DNA from: Gavia stellata
Lineage: Eukaryota > Chordata > Aves > Gaviiformes > Gaviidae
NCBI RefSeq assembly: GCF_030936135.1
Contig: NW_026776931.1
Coordinates: 124,001 to 188,000, forward strand
Length of the DNA stretch: 64,000 nt
Direction of reading: 5' to 3'
Positions 24,101-36,100 of this stretch are shown piece after piece. A program made the translations under genes and the position numbers. The notes under the pieces were generated by a model. It saw nothing but the letters and a program-made list of their open reading frames with translations, had not been told where the DNA came from and did no database searches. Position 1 is the stretch's first letter. Every line of letters begins with the position of its first letter.

Positions 24101-27100
24101 AACATTCCATACAAAATGGGTAGCAGCAGCAGCATCAACATCATCTCTCATGCTAATGCATTGGGACAAGCTGTCCTCCCGGCTCTTGTGCAGCAAGTGC
24201 TACGGTACCTCCTTTCTGCAGCCAGAAACGTGCTGATGCAGGAGACGGGAAGCTCTGCAGCAAGTACTGTCACAAGGGCTGGGGCATCATCCCCTGGGCT
24301 GGTGCCATTGCAAAAGAGAATCCTGACTGAGCAAGAAGGGAGAAGGGGGAAAAAAAAAGCTGATGAAAGGAGAGGCAAAGCTCATTTCTCAGGACCACAG
24401 CAGCATGCAAACTTGTCCCAGCAAGTCTTAACCACGAGCTGCTGGGATCATGTGGTGTAGGCAGGGAAGCTGATGCTGGGTGCTCTGGAGCTGTGGGGCT
24501 GGTTGAAGTGGTCCTTTTTTCCCCACTGGTGCCCTGGCTGCCAGTGCCCAGCATGTCCTCCCCTTCTCTGTGGCCGCTCTGCCCTGTTCTGCCAGCATGG
24601 CCCTGAGCTCAGTGCAGACCTTATGTCTCAGTGAAAGAGGATTGCTGGTCCTTTTTTATTTATTTCTTCCCCATCCTTGTATTCCTCCTTTCTAGGTGGT
24701 GGCTCCTATGCAGCCCATCTGAGGGTTCCCCAGCATGCCCACCTGCTCCGGTACAGCTGTCCCTCAGCAGTAATTCTCATTGCAGTCCACTCTGCTCTGA
24801 GATGTCATCTGCCTCCTTGATTTCTGCCTTGCCTTAGTTTCAAGGATCCCTATCCAGTCCTTATCTCTCATTCTCCAGGCCCACAGTTCAAGCTGTTTGT
24901 TTTCAAAGGCCTTTGAGATGTCCACCCACCAGGTCAAGCTGAGCCTCCCTCGTCGGGAAGTTTTAAGCACTGGATTTAGTCCTCCATGGAGAAAAACTCC
25001 CAGCTCTTTTGAATGGAGGCGAGCTGGCTGGTGGGAGACTGGGCTGCAAAGGAGGGAAGGAATGGGGATGAGTGTTGAAGCGGTTCCTTTCCCACCTTGT
25101 GTTATCCTTCGTGCTCTGCAAGGACCCTGATCTCCTTTCACAAGTGCATTATTTAATGCTACTGTAAAATGCGGTAGTTGCCAAAACCACTTCCTTTTCC
25201 CCCATTTTTTTGCGAGCTGTACTGTTATGGGCTGTGGTGCACAGGGCTCTGGTTGGCTCCTTGCTCGAGCCTTCTGGGCAGTCATTCAGGTTTAACTTAC
25301 CTGAGCACAGATACGGCGCACTCAGCAGAAATGGCAGTCATTTCTCCGCTTGCCTGGCAAGGCTCATCCTTGGCAGTTTCCCAGTGTGATCCCCAGTCAT
25401 GGTTGGTTTGGAGGTAGTTTTCCATCGTCTCGTGGCAAGTGCTGTGGCGGAAAGCATGCCTGCTCCCTTTGCTGTGTCCAAAGCAAGGTGTTAGGGCTTG
25501 GGCAGTTAGGTCTGGTTATGTGAGGTCCTTGGAGAGGGAACTTCATCATCATCATCAGGGATTTGCTCCCTGACTTAGTCTCAGGAACTGCTTCAGCTCC
25601 AAGAATCGAGAATTAGTATTGGATTGAAACTCCTGAAAGTCAGTTTTTGAGTGCTTTTTGACTATGCAGTCAGAAGATGCCCAAACCATAGGTGATTCTT
25701 CTTGGGAAGGAACCCAACCTTACAAGGTCCTGAATGCTTGTTTCTTTGGTGTTTAGAAAGGGATGCTGGAAATGGGACACCACGGATGAACGCAGGTCCC
25801 TCCTGCAGGATGCTTGAGTCTGGTCATGTGCCAAACAGAGTCAGTGGCAGTCCTGTGACTAAAACTAGGAGGCAGCATTCACTGTGGTCCTTGATTTTTA
25901 ACTAAGAGGCAGAGCTGGCATTGATTGGCATCAACCATGAAATAAATTAACGGCTGTTGTGCAGCTCCAAGTGCTGATTTCAGGGGATTTTGGTGAGTTT
26001 GGGAGTTTGGAGCCTGGCTGCTGAATTTAAGGACAGGTGAGGAGGTGTGGTGGGTTCAGGACACCCATGTTCGGTGGTTGGAGACATGTGTTGCTCTTGG
26101 ATGTGTCAGCTGGTGCACTGGTGACAAGCTGATCCTTTTCCCCAAGATTCAGCTGTCCGCTGTGTAGAACTGTTGCTGCTGTTGTTGTGGCCAGTGGGTG
26201 TCTGGGAGCTCCCCTGGCTTCATGCCTCCAAATCCTGCATGCCTCATGATTGCATGGATCAAGATGATCTGAGGCCAAGATGTGCATATACTCCATGGGA
26301 ATACCAGTTCCAGCAAAGAAATACCAAAGCAGAGAACCTGCAGCTGGCAAAGCTAGTACAATGGGTCCACTTTTGCGTGGAGACCTCTGTGTCATCACGT
26401 TACAGATGGGGAAACTGAGGCACGGAGCCATCACTTGTTCAGGGTCCTTCATCAGGCCAGCAGCAACTTGGGGGCATACCCTGCCTGACATGGTGCCCTA
26501 AGGCACATCAGCAGCTATCAGCTGCTGACCACTTTGCTTTGGCTGTCTCCTGTCCACATGGATGCTGTGCCGAGCAGAAAGGCGACGGGTTGATTTGAAA
26601 CCTGCTGTGGTTCTGAGACCAGCTTTTATCCCTCCGAGCAGTAACGAAAGCCGAACACTTTGCATTTCTCTTTAACCAAACCAATGCCTCCTCTGCCTGT
26701 CTTTGTCCTCACAGGGGCTGTGTCATCGGACCGACTTTTCATTTCAACGTACCTTCCCTCCGCTTCGGTGACGTCTCTTTCGGTGAGTGTTCCCTGGGCT
26801 TGGAGCATAGGTTGAGAGGTCTGTGCATCACCAAAACAGAGCACCTGAACAGAAGAGCACCTGTCACTTGTGTTCCTCTGTAGCAGCCTTCGAGGTGTTA
26901 AAACCAGGGCTGCTGGTGGCTTAGGCAGTGTTGTGCCATCATGAGGTCAGACCAGGACCAAAGGAACAGAAAGTCAGTGTTTTCTGGTGTCCCTCATAGT
27001 CTGTTCAGCTCCAACCTCCCAATGCTTGGCAGCAGAATGGCTGTGAAAGACCTTGTGCCAGAAGGGCCCAGGGGATGGGACTGCAGGAGAAGGGAGTTGA

Positions 27101-30100
27101 AGCCACATGCTAGCCTGTAGCTGCTCTGGGTGAATGTGCGTGTTGCAAGGGGAGGACACCATTTCCCCACCTGACCTTCAGTGTGAGATGTTGATGAGTG
27201 CTGTGAGGGCACCTCATTCTCACCTCCCAGGTAATATGCCCAAGCAATAGCTCGGCATCGGGCACTGATGTCCTCCGAGATCTGGGCTCCTTCTCCTTCC
27301 CTGCCAAAAGCCCAGGTCTGCTGATGGAGCTGGTGGCTGAGCATCCAGAGCATCTCCATTAAAGTGCAGATTCTCGTTCTCCACCTCCGTCTCACAAAAG
27401 GCTTTTTACTGAGATGTTCTAAAGTTGAAATGTGAAATCAATTGTGATTGAAGGGCCATTATCATTCTGCACCCAGGATGCCTCTGTGTTTTCATGCTGC
27501 TCATGGACTTTCTAAGAAAGCTCATTACCTTTCCTGAGCTGCTTCCTCCCCTCCCTACATCACCACTCTGCCACTTCTTTATTTCCTTTTGAATAAATAA
27601 AACCAGAAATGCACCAGGCAGAAATAGGGTTATGTAATAGGAGCTTCATCCTACTTAATCTGATTTCGTTAATAAGGCCTTTTGAGCTGAAGGGAGCTAC
27701 TGTATTTTTGCTTCTTTTAGCTCTGCTGCTGACTGTTGTCTGCATCTGGAGACTTCGGTCTCCTTTGGGACTGTGAAGTCTGTGTTTGTCCTTTCTGTGT
27801 GTCTCCTGCCTCCCTGCTGGAGTAGTTGCTGGAGGTGGGCAGTGGTCACTGTCGATGGGCATGGATGAACTACCTGCTGTGTCTGCAGTTGGTTTTCCTC
27901 CCCATCTGTATTCAAGTAACGCTTGGTAAGCAGGCCATGGGAGATGTCTCCTTCTCACAGAGCTGGCCATCCAAGGCAGATGTCCACTCCAGAGCAGGTT
28001 GTGGGCTGATGTCCTGTCTCTGCAGCACATCCCCACCAGGTGTGGTTGTATCACTGCTTTTCCATTATGGAAAGCAAGTATCCAAGCTAAAGTGATGTAA
28101 ACCCTTGCGGGCAGTAACCAAAGCCAGTGTGCAGCATGGATGTGATGTCCCTGTTTGTTAGGTAAGGTGAGACACGGTTCCTGCTAATTTCTAAGCAAGC
28201 ATCAGGCTTGCCTCCTGTGAAGTGGGCTGCAGGTTGTCACGAGCTGAGTCTGATTGCCCCCAGACAGGAGATGCCTTGAGGATGCTGCCTAGAGAAACTG
28301 CATTAGAGTGCTTTGCATCGTGCTGTAGTAGCCAATTGCATCCATCCTTTCTTTTACTGGAGCTTCTCCTCGATGACAATACACTGCTTTTATATGTTGA
28401 AAACTGTGGGAGTGTTCGTGGAGTTAACAGGGAATGTTACGGACTGAATTTTCAGAAAAAATGGTCTGTCTGGATGTACGCTCATAAGCGAGAAATAACT
28501 GATGCTGGTTTTGGGGCATGTGAGAGCGCTCCTCAGGTAAAGAGAGACAAAATTCTGGTGTTCGGGATCACTAAGAGTGGGCATTACCAAGGAAACAATC
28601 TCTGTGATCAGCATAAAAGAGAGCTTAAGTGACAATGAATTCCTTGCTTAGCTTCTCAACTAGCTGTGATTCAGATTGAAAAGAGCTAAACTCCAGGCAC
28701 AGTTTTATCATAACAGGATATTCACACCAGGACTCAGGGGGATAACTGGGGCGTAAATTCATATTTGTGTCATTTCCTAGGCTTTCCTCGCACCTTGTCA
28801 TGTCGCCTCACTAACACCTCCTTGGTGCCCATGACCTTCAACCTTCGCATTCCTGGGGACGGCTCGGGAGAGCCCAGTGTTACCAGTTTTGTTCCTTTGT
28901 CGGACAACACTCACTCATACTGGAGAAGGGGAGCCCAAGGTCTTGTGAAGCCAACCGAATTTACCATCACGCCGTGCAGAGGGACCATCCGCTCCCAGGG
29001 GGTCGTGGATATCCAGGTATGGGAAGAGTCCGGCCATACGTGCTTCAGCAGGTGGAGCTGAAGCTTCACTGATGCATGAGAGGGCTTTAGTGCTGCCAGC
29101 ATAACGCGAGTAAGATATATGCATTAGTGTTAGGCTTTTGTTGGCTGGGTTACTCTGGGACGTTTCAGAAGGAGCACCGTTTTGTTTCCAAAATCCTAAG
29201 CGGAAGGTCTTGTACCGTATAGTCAGGTACAGAAGCCACTCCTGTGTTTTTGAGAGCTGCTTAGAGCGATCTCTTGGATTTAAAGTGGGCAGAGGAAGGA
29301 TGAGGACAGAAGGTGGCTGTTAAAAAGAGAGATGTCATTGGATAAAGCAGTTTGCCTTTCTTCCCAGTCTAATTTCTCCTGTCCTGTTGAGCAGGAGGAG
29401 CTGTATTCACTGCAGCGATCCCCAAGGGGGACTGCAAAAGCTCTGGCAGCCGTGAACTGCACAGCATCTGCTGGGCCACGTTTTGCTCTCAGCTTGCCCC
29501 TGTAAAGCTGAACTCATTCTGTTCAAGGCAACAGATTTCCTCTGGATTTATGCTATTCTAGTCGAGATTACAAACTGGTCCCTTAATTTTAATACAGTGG
29601 TGAGTAGAGCATTAGTCTAATTGTGCTTTAATTTAGCTTGCATATACCCTGATAACTGCACGGTGTATTTAACAGAGCAGATCTTGTCAGAAGACTTTTA
29701 TTACTTGCAGAGCCTGTGCTCTGTACATGGACCAGCAGAAGAATTAGGGCAAAATCCTCCCTTTCCTTACTGTGGAAGGAGAACCGGAGGACACCACACA
29801 CGGACGATGGCTTTTGGGAGCGATGAAGTATTTGATGGTCTTCTCTTCCCCCAGGTCACCCTGTGTTCCAACACCGTGAAGAGATACGAGCTGGCACTGG
29901 TGGTGGACGTGGACGGTGTTGGCAAGGAGGTGTTGGCATTGCCTCTCACAGCCAGGTATCACCGCTTCCCTTGCAGCTCATCGTCTCTCCTCGTGCACCC
30001 CCCACCAGCACACTGCCTTGCACGCGGTTTTCTGGCTCCATCTCAAAATGAGAAGCGTTGCTTAATGAGCTAGTTCTACCCAGCTAGCTAGGAGAACAGC

Positions 30101-33100
30101 AGTGCTTTGAAAGCAGTCCACGTTGAGAAGCACCTGTGCTCAACGGACAGGCATGGGGCTGAGCCTTTTTCTAAAGGGAACAGTAATTATATTCATGTTT
30201 GGCCTGGCTTTTGGTGCTTGAGGTGTAAGAAATTTCCAAAGGGCTGCCCCTCCTTCTTCCTGCAAGTGGTGGACTTGTGCTGGGTTGCGACCAAAACGCA
30301 ACATTCGTTTGGGACGCAGCGATCAGCCAGCTGAAAGCTGGTGTCTGGTTCAGTTAACGAAGGCATGTGCAAATGGGGAAGGGTCTTGTGTCAGGACTGG
30401 TGAGGGGAAGTAGAGGCAAGATCTTAGGACAGGGAAAATAGTCCTTGATGTGGAAGGTGAGCTCAGGTTTCTCTGCTTTCCTCTGGTTCTTCTGAGACGT
30501 ACTGTTCTCAGATTTAAGCCAAAAGCTGTTCTTGCTGCAGCCAGATTCGATGCTGTTGTGCTGCAGTGGGTGTCAGTTTAATTGCAAGAGGCAGAGTCGT
30601 CCAGTCAGTGCCTGGGCTGCAATTCCGTAAAAGAAGTGCAAATGGGAGCAGACAGTGTATGGACCCGTGAGGGTCAAGGAGCAAGGTGGCTACAGAAGTG
30701 GGGAAGGGGTGGCCAGCCACTGCGTGAGGCAGGTGGTGGCTTGTGCCCTCTGCTGCTGGGGTAAATGGCTGAGTTTTCAGGCAGGGCAAGAGAGGTATGG
30801 GAGAGGAGGGAGTAATTTTTACTGAGATTGTGGGGTCTTGTGTTCCCTGAGGCTTGGTGAGCCCTGGTCATGGGTGGGAAGGCTCCCCTGGAGCTCATGC
30901 CTTGCTGAGAGCGTCAGGAGGGTGCAAGGTGTCTTTGCAAGCCTCCTGGGGCGAAGGTGCCCATCAGACAGCTCTGGGACAGGGCACAGTGCTCTGCCTG
31001 GGCACTTGGCAGCCTCTACAATGCTGAGACTCAGGGTTTGCTCCTCCTTTACAAGAGGTTGTTGTATAAGAAGAAATTAAAGGCAATTGGTTGCTGTAGG
31101 GGTCTTAAACGTCCATTTGACAGTGACACGTGTTACGCGTCATTTCATGCTATTTGGGGAGTAAATAAATTCTACATTCTCTCAGTATCTCCAATTCCCT
31201 TTTCGTCATCTCTTTGCCTAGATGTGTCGTTCCTCGGCTGCGAGTGCTCAACCCGGTCGTGACATTTGGACGGTGCTTTCTAAAGTACCCGTATCGGCAG
31301 ATGCTGACGCTTGAGAACGACAGCAATCTCCCAGGCTGCTACGCAGTTCTTCCTCAGGTTTGGCATCGCATCCACCTCCTTTCCTCCAATGTTGTCAAGG
31401 GGTATATTAGGAAAAAAGGAGTTTTGGAGAAGACCTTGCTGGTTTATAGTCAAACCTAAAGGTTTGCTGAGAATAGGAACCTACCTGAATAGAAACTTTA
31501 GAAAGCAGTTAAATAGGAACCTGCCTGAATATAAACTTTAGGAAGCAGTTCATAGTCTAGTCTTCGGGGTGCTTTCCCGTAGGAGAACTTAGAAGGTCAT
31601 GAAAGGCTGTTGCAAGGAGGCTGCCAGCACAGGAGCAGGTGTTTGTGCATGCAGCAGCTCTCGGACCCCCTCAGGATGCTAAGCCCATACTGGTCTTGCA
31701 TTTGTTTTTGTGCCTTTCTGCTTTCTCCTAGGGATTTTTAAAAATGTGCATGAATTGTCATTGTGGTAGATGTCAAGGAGTTCAGAGTGACCTTTGAGGA
31801 AGCTTTAAAGTTGGTTTTGATTCCGTGCCTTATAGGAACACAAGAAGGATGCTCCTGTGTGGTACTCCAGCCCCACGCCATGCGGGATTATCCAGCCTCG
31901 CAGCTTGGTGGAGGTCCCGGTTACACTGGAAGCCCAGGTGATGGGAGAGCAGGACACAGTGGCTCGTGTCGCGGTGTTTGGGAGCAAAGGATCCCCGCTG
32001 GTGAGTGCTAGGGGAGATGTGTGCCTTTGTGCGACTCATCTTGGTGGGGCATAAAGTGTACAGGGATTCTTCCTGGGAAAACAAGAACTTGTAATATATG
32101 GCTGGTGTGGACAAGGAAAGAAGGGATCCGTGGCATGAGCAATGGCTCATGCCCAGAGAAGAGGAGGGATGGTATTCTCTTAGGTGGTAATCCAAGTGTC
32201 TGACACAGCATTTCATTATGGATATGTGAGATGGGATAACAAGCCCAGTCTAAAACGCAGCACGATCCCTGCCTCTCCTACTCTGCTGTATTATTAGATG
32301 AGCAGCAACCGCTACTTCATTAGGACTTTTGCTCAGGAGCGCACAGGGACCTCCCAGAATCCTGCTAAAGCAAGCACGTAAGAAACCATGCTGAAGTGAT
32401 GTTTTGTCCAAAGCTGGATTTAAGCTTTTCTGAAGTCAGGCCCATCATGTTTGAGAAATATCCATCAAATCTCTTTGCCGAAAGTCCCAGCTGAAGACAT
32501 GTGAGTCTCCACACCATCTGCATACACAACAGCAGCAGCGACAACAAAATGTAGTCAAGAGACCGTTGTATGTAGTGTCCTGGCTTCATCTAGCTGAAAT
32601 CTAGATGAAATTTAGTTACACTTTAAATGAAAATGATGCTAACTTTTGAAGCAGCTGTTTTAAAATGTCTTGTCATCTGTCTGAGCATGAAGGAGGATGT
32701 CAGAGGATTGCTGGGAACCTTAAGCTTTCTGTAACAGGAAGGCAGGCTGACATTTTGAAAGTAGTTGAGGGATTTAAACTTCCATTAAAAGGACTGGAAA
32801 TGATGCTGCTAAATCCCCTGGATGCCACTGAACCTCTCAACCCAGGCCCTTGGGGGTGTGCAATGTAAAGCAGTCAACGGGAAGGCCAGGCAATGCAGGC
32901 TTTGCAGGGAAATGTGAAGTTTGACAAAAGAGTTGCTCGTAAATATAAGGCATGCTTCCCTTCAGAAGAAGGGTTTCCCCCCACTAGAATTTATGTCTGT
33001 TATTCATATAATACCAGGAATACACACAAGCATAAATCAGAGGCAAGTAACTTGCATGATCTGTACTCTGAAGAGCCTGCTTTGCTTCTGACTTGTGCTG

Positions 33101-36100
33101 GTTGTCACAGGTGTCACTTTGGGAGTGTTAACGAAGTTAGTCTCCAAGTGGGGCTGTGCAGCAGCAGAAGTCAGGGAGGGTGGTTTGGGGCAAGACTGAG
33201 CAGGAAGAGGGGTGGGAGCAGGCACAGGGTACAGGGAAGAGAGCTAACAGTGTGGAGGAGGTGTGAAAAAGCAAGCGTGGGAAACCGGGTTTCTTTACCC
33301 CCTGATACCGGGAGCTTGTGGCTTTCAGATGGGATGGCTCCAGATCCCACACGTGCTCCAGGCCTTCTGTTTCAGTCTTACCACACTGGAAATTTCAAAC
33401 CACCCTAATTATCCCTCAGTCTAGGAGTACTCTTAGAGCTGTCTAATCTTTTTCAACTTTCCCTGTTCTTTTTGATCTTTCCTACCTGCTTCCTGGAGCA
33501 GAAGATCCATTTAGTGAGTGTTGGAGAAGGACCAGTTGTCTCCGTGCACCCGAGTAAAATAAATTTTGGCCGTATCCAAGTTTTACAAGATGCTTCCCAA
33601 ACTCTCCGCCTCTGCAATCAGACTGTCATCCCTGCATCTTTCTGGACAGAGATGGTAAGTATCTGTGGGGCTCTTTTCCAGCAAAAATGGTCCATAGCAG
33701 CCTGTGACTTGACCTTTCTATGCAACATTTCCATATTGCTCCCCGAGGGAGAAAGGGAGATATTCCATCACAACGCGGGAAGAGGAGCCTGGCTCTGGGA
33801 GCGGTTTTCTCTGGGGAACCCCTCAGTAAAATAGAGAGTTTGCATAGATGTTTGAGCAGAAATGAGTCTGGATCACTTTTACAAGTTGTCCCTTTGTTTT
33901 GTGGAAGGTATTTAGCTCTGAGAGTCATGCTTTTGGAGCTCTAGGCGATGAAGGGAACCCTGTGGCCCTTTGCTCCTGAAAGGGCATGGGTTTCCCTGTG
34001 GTTTCCCTGTTCCGTCTGCATCTGCTTTGCCTCAACCTCCAGCTGACGATAGAGACTAGGGTGTGAGGTCTGTCCTCCAACTGCTGGTGGTGAGGCGAGT
34101 TTCACCCCTACTGGGGGTCACCCCAGCTGGGTTGTTGCCCAAAGATATGCTTGTAAGGGTGGTGTAGCGATGGAGTCTGTGGACTCCGTAGCGTTGCAGA
34201 GCATCTCTGGAGACTAGCTGCAGAAGAAGGTTATTTAATTCATGGAGGCTGCCTAGTGTGACAAGCTGCCTAGCAGGAGGAGAGCTTGGCTGCTTCCCTG
34301 GCAGGGGGAGCGGGGCTGATGCAGGCGGGAAGGGCTCGGGTGCTGAGGCTGGGTGGGATGTGCTCCCCACTGCAGGGGGGATCGAGGCAGGAAAACAGGG
34401 TTTGGAGGGGGTTTGTGCTTCTCTGTGCTAGGTGGGTTGAAGTTCTGGGGCTGGTTAACCCAGGCTGAATTTCCCTCTTGCTGCTTTTGCAGCTTGTTTG
34501 CTCCAGTTTCTGTGCCCCGGAGCATCAACATAACCTCAAAGTGGGGGATTCCCAGGGCAGCTTTCTTTGGCTCCACAAAGAAAATCTGCTTTCCATCTCT
34601 GCAGAGAGCAAGCCACCTCGGATGGGTGGTACTGGTGTGTAAATGATGGGGTTTGCATGCTTGTACCCAAGACTGACCTGCAGAGCTCCATTTAGGTCCT
34701 GCCATCGGGGTGTGATGCCTTCCCTCCCTCCCCTGGGCAGCTTGCAGTGTAGCCAGGGGGCTTGCAGGGGTGTATCTGCCTCTCCATTGCCTCAGTGCCC
34801 TAACTTATGGGACTGGGCAATAAAACCCATCCTGCTTCCCTGCGATCTCTGCAAATATTGTGCTAATCAATAACTAGAATGGTAATATGAGGTGGTTCAG
34901 GGATGGTTTCTTTCCCTGCAGCAAAGATGGCCTCTGCTGTTCCATAGCCCCTCTGCTGACTTCCCAGCATGGAGTTACCCCATGGTGTGAGCATCTCAGC
35001 TTCTCAGGATAGCTGCTACTATCCTGGAGATGTTCAAGGAGGCAGGTGCTGGGAACCTGCTGGATCAGCCGTTTCAGCAAGGGCTCTTCAGACTCTTCAG
35101 GACGGTGATGCTGAGCCTGCCTGATGGGAGCAGCACCGTGGCAGGCGAGGTGTGCTCCAGCTCCTCCCTTGCCCTCAGCAGCTGCCTACTTTGGTGCTGT
35201 TTTGTTGCCTCGGTTGAAGTTTTGCCCTTTGCTGCTGCCTTAGGCTGCCTGGCAGTTTATTGATGGGAAGAAGAGGGGACTGAATAATTTTGGAGATAAA
35301 ATTTGAGATGCAGTCGGGTGTCAGGGTGACCTGCACATGTAGATCTGAGAGCAGAACTGGCTCCGGCCGTCCCTTAGCCTAGCTGGTGGGTGACCTGGGC
35401 ATCCTTCATTCATTTGCGCCCCTGAACCCAAGTCTTGTGTTCTCGAAGATGCCAAAGCTGCTGCTTTGATTTCCTGCTTGGAGACTGCCGCAGGACAGCG
35501 AGCTGGGATTTCCCTGTTTCCCGTTTGATGGCTAATCTCAAAACCCTGGCTCTTTGCAGTTAGGCTTCTAGATCACAGTCCCCACTCGAAAGAAAGAGCT
35601 CTTGATTGAAATTTTCAGAGCAGTGTTGGATCAGCAACATTACAGCATGCTGACTGGCAGCTCAACAACCTGAATGAGATTAGATTAAGGGGCAGCAACA
35701 GGGCAAATAAAAGGCTGGTGCCTTGTTCAAAACAGAAAAGGAAAATGCTGTAATGCAGATGGCCATGGTGGTATCCTTAACCACCACATGCAAATTGCTG
35801 TTCCTGTCAAGTCAAGCTTTCTTCTTGCTTTATGGGAGAAAAGAGCATGATCTGAGGAAGCTGAGATGTTTTTTGTGGATAACTTCACTTTGGGATAGAG
35901 ACTTAAGGAATTACCTGGAGTACTCCTCATCGTGCACAGGCTTCCCCGTACCCCTCTTGTGTCTGTCGGATGAGTTGTGGGGAGCAGCACTGAGCATCTC
36001 TGCCACCAGAAGGAAGGAAATAAAAAACCCCTCCAAAGCTGTGCCTTGAGATGGGGCTTTTTGGGTTTGTAGTGGAGTGTAGGGACTTCATACCCTAGTC

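Larger units (their letters stand above)
22834..26714 (+). other. HYDIN intron 9 (3.9 kb)
   Basis: Apart from the CR1 element (23063-23625) and the MIR-like piece (26397-26460), this intron shows a 9-A run near 24350 and a short CAT run near 25545. No exon is needed here, because E9 and E10 join in frame and are contiguous in HYDIN. Confidence 0.8.

Noticed and set aside
32893-33408. 171-codon open frame on the plus strand in intron 14
   Set aside because: No domain, no paralogue known to me, and no splice or promoter context. HYDIN is continuous from E14 to E15 without it.
35018-35100. A CR1-like phrase 'ctggagatgttcaaggaggc'
   Set aside because: Only one short block is similar, and neighbouring CR1 blocks are absent, so it is not enough to call.
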